Position numbers and translations under genes: made by a program. The notes below the pieces were generated by a model, which was not told the origin of the DNA, did no database searches, and saw nothing but the letters and a program-made list of their open reading frames with translations. DNA of 5,885 nucleotides. Origin: Candidatus Uhrbacteria bacterium CG_4_9_14_3_um_filter_36_7 (GTDB taxonomy: Bacteria > Patescibacteriota > Patescibacteriia > UBA9934 > GWF2-40-263). This document shows positions 5,531 to 5,885 of the stretch, piece after piece (the stretch's first letter is position 1; every line of letters starts with the position of its first letter). Where the stretch lies: positions 1 through 5,885 of the forward strand of contig PFWS01000012.1 of NCBI GenBank assembly GCA_002791255.1, in the 5' to 3' direction.

Positions 5531-5559
5531 ATTAATGGGTGTGCGCCTCTTTTCTTTTT
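5509..5559 (+). terminator. Second, overlapping terminator hairpin
   Basis: GAGGCG (5509-5514) pairs with CGCCTC (5544-5549). After a bulged G5543 the helix can continue through ACATC (5515-5519) with GGTGT (5538-5542). The tail TCTTTTCTTTTT follows directly. The hairpin uses 5509-5518, which the first hairpin also needs. The pair could act as a double terminator or as an alternative-fold switch before the DksA-like gene. Confidence 0.6.
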
Positions 5560-5579
5560 GCTAAAAAAAGCTTAGAATT

Positions 5580-5599
5580 GATAATTAGAATTAATTATC
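5580..5599. promoter_or_regulatory. Inverted repeat upstream of the DksA-like gene
   Basis: GATAATTA (5580-5587) and TAATTATC (5592-5599) form a perfect 8-bp inverted repeat around GAAT. It overlaps a weak promoter candidate: TTGATA at 5578-5583, with poor -10 matches such as GATATT at 5601-5606 or TATTTA at 5603-5608. It could be an operator, but AT-rich palindromes are common by chance. Confidence 0.25.
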
Positions 5600-5629
5600 T
5601 GATATTTATCTTAATCTAATTTTTATTGT

Positions 5630-5885
5630 ATGAATTCAAAACTTGTTGAAACTTTAAAAAATGAATTACTTAAAGAGAAAAAACGTCTTGAAGATGAACT
5701 CTCTCATTTTGCTCACCGAAACACAAGTGCAACAACGGTCGATTATGACGCAAATTTCCCTAATATTGGAGATAAAGAAGATGAAAACGCCTCAGAAGTG
5801 GCTCAATATAGCGATAATCTATCTTTGGAAAGTGCTCTTGAAAAATCTTTAAGAGATGTCATAGCTTCTCTTGAAAGTATTGATG
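5630..5885 (+). CDS. TraR/DksA-family protein, N-terminal part (runs off right edge)
   Basis: The first 85 codons are present and the frame is open at the window edge. Residues 1-30 form a charged helix suited to a coiled coil (LKNELLKEKKRLEDEL). The family-like segment YDANFPNIGD follows at 39-48, then NASEVAQY at 53-60 and a second helix, LESALEKSLRDVIASLESID. This matches the layout of short TraR/DksA (YteA-like) proteins, in which a C4 zinc finger follows directly. The finger would lie beyond the window and cannot be checked. DksA relatives bind the RNA polymerase secondary channel and modulate transcription initiation, often of rRNA and ribosomal protein genes. The ATG at 5630 gives the natural N-terminus. 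It has no Shine-Dalgarno and lies 71 nt downstream of the overlapping terminators. Confidence 0.85.
   Translation, partial: MNSKLVETLKNELLKEKKRLEDELSHFAHRNTSATTVDYDANFPNIGDKEDENASEVAQYSDNLSLESALEKSLRDVIASLESID

Noticed and set aside
5485..5549. SAM riboswitch or T-box fragment, from CTTATCAA near 5495 and GGGTGTGCGCC near 5537
   Set aside because: The resemblance is limited to short strings. The surrounding conserved cores are absent and the downstream gene is neither a methionine-pathway nor an aminoacyl-tRNA synthetase gene.
5661..5852. 63-codon frame overlapping the DksA-like gene
   Set aside because: The overlapping frame from 5630 carries the TraR/DksA signature and is open to the edge. 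This one is a shadow.

Overview
The window looks like chromosomal DNA from a low-GC bacterium, most probably a member of the Patescibacteria/CPR (Parcubacteria-like). I infer this from the AT-rich composition, the lack of a recognisable Shine-Dalgarno sequence before any start codon, a short TraR/DksA-type protein, a LabA-like NYN protein beside RNA-metabolism genes, and a fast-diverging single-pass membrane protein. No reading frame here needs a reassigned UGA codon, and all four complete genes end in TAA. The lineage call is an inference and no database was searched.

Layout. Positions 1-538 (minus strand) hold the N-terminal part of a Xer-type tyrosine recombinase that runs off the left edge. 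It is divergent from rpsO (687-950), which has its own strong promoter and a foldable 75-nt leader. A perfect 12-bp terminator hairpin ends rpsO and nearly touches the start of a NYN-domain protein (994-1518). Next come a 102-nt spacer containing a long hairpin and then pnp (1621-3846, polynucleotide phosphorylase). An unrecognised membrane-anchored protein (3836-5149) overlaps the 3' end of pnp. Its first codons contain a perfect 13-bp terminator-like hairpin.

Positions 5150-5629 form a 480-nt gap with no credible protein gene, but it is not empty. It has a consensus extended -10 promoter, a 16-bp palindrome just upstream of it, and about 275 nt of DNA that can fold into a multi-branched RNA closed by a long-range helix. 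Two overlapping, mutually exclusive terminator hairpins follow. I do not recognise this RNA as tmRNA, RNase P RNA, SRP RNA, 6S RNA, a T-box or a common riboswitch, and it is the best candidate here for something undescribed. At the right edge (5630 onward) a TraR/DksA-family transcription factor begins and is cut off before its zinc finger.

How the genes fit together. The core is an RNA-metabolism cluster: ribosomal protein S15, a putative NYN ribonuclease and the 3'-5' exoribonuclease PNPase. It resembles the classical rpsO-pnp pair with a nuclease-fold gene inserted. Both rpsO and pnp have leader structures that could support autoregulation, as is known for these genes in other bacteria. 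The structured RNA could be a stand-alone ncRNA or the long regulatory leader of the DksA-like gene.
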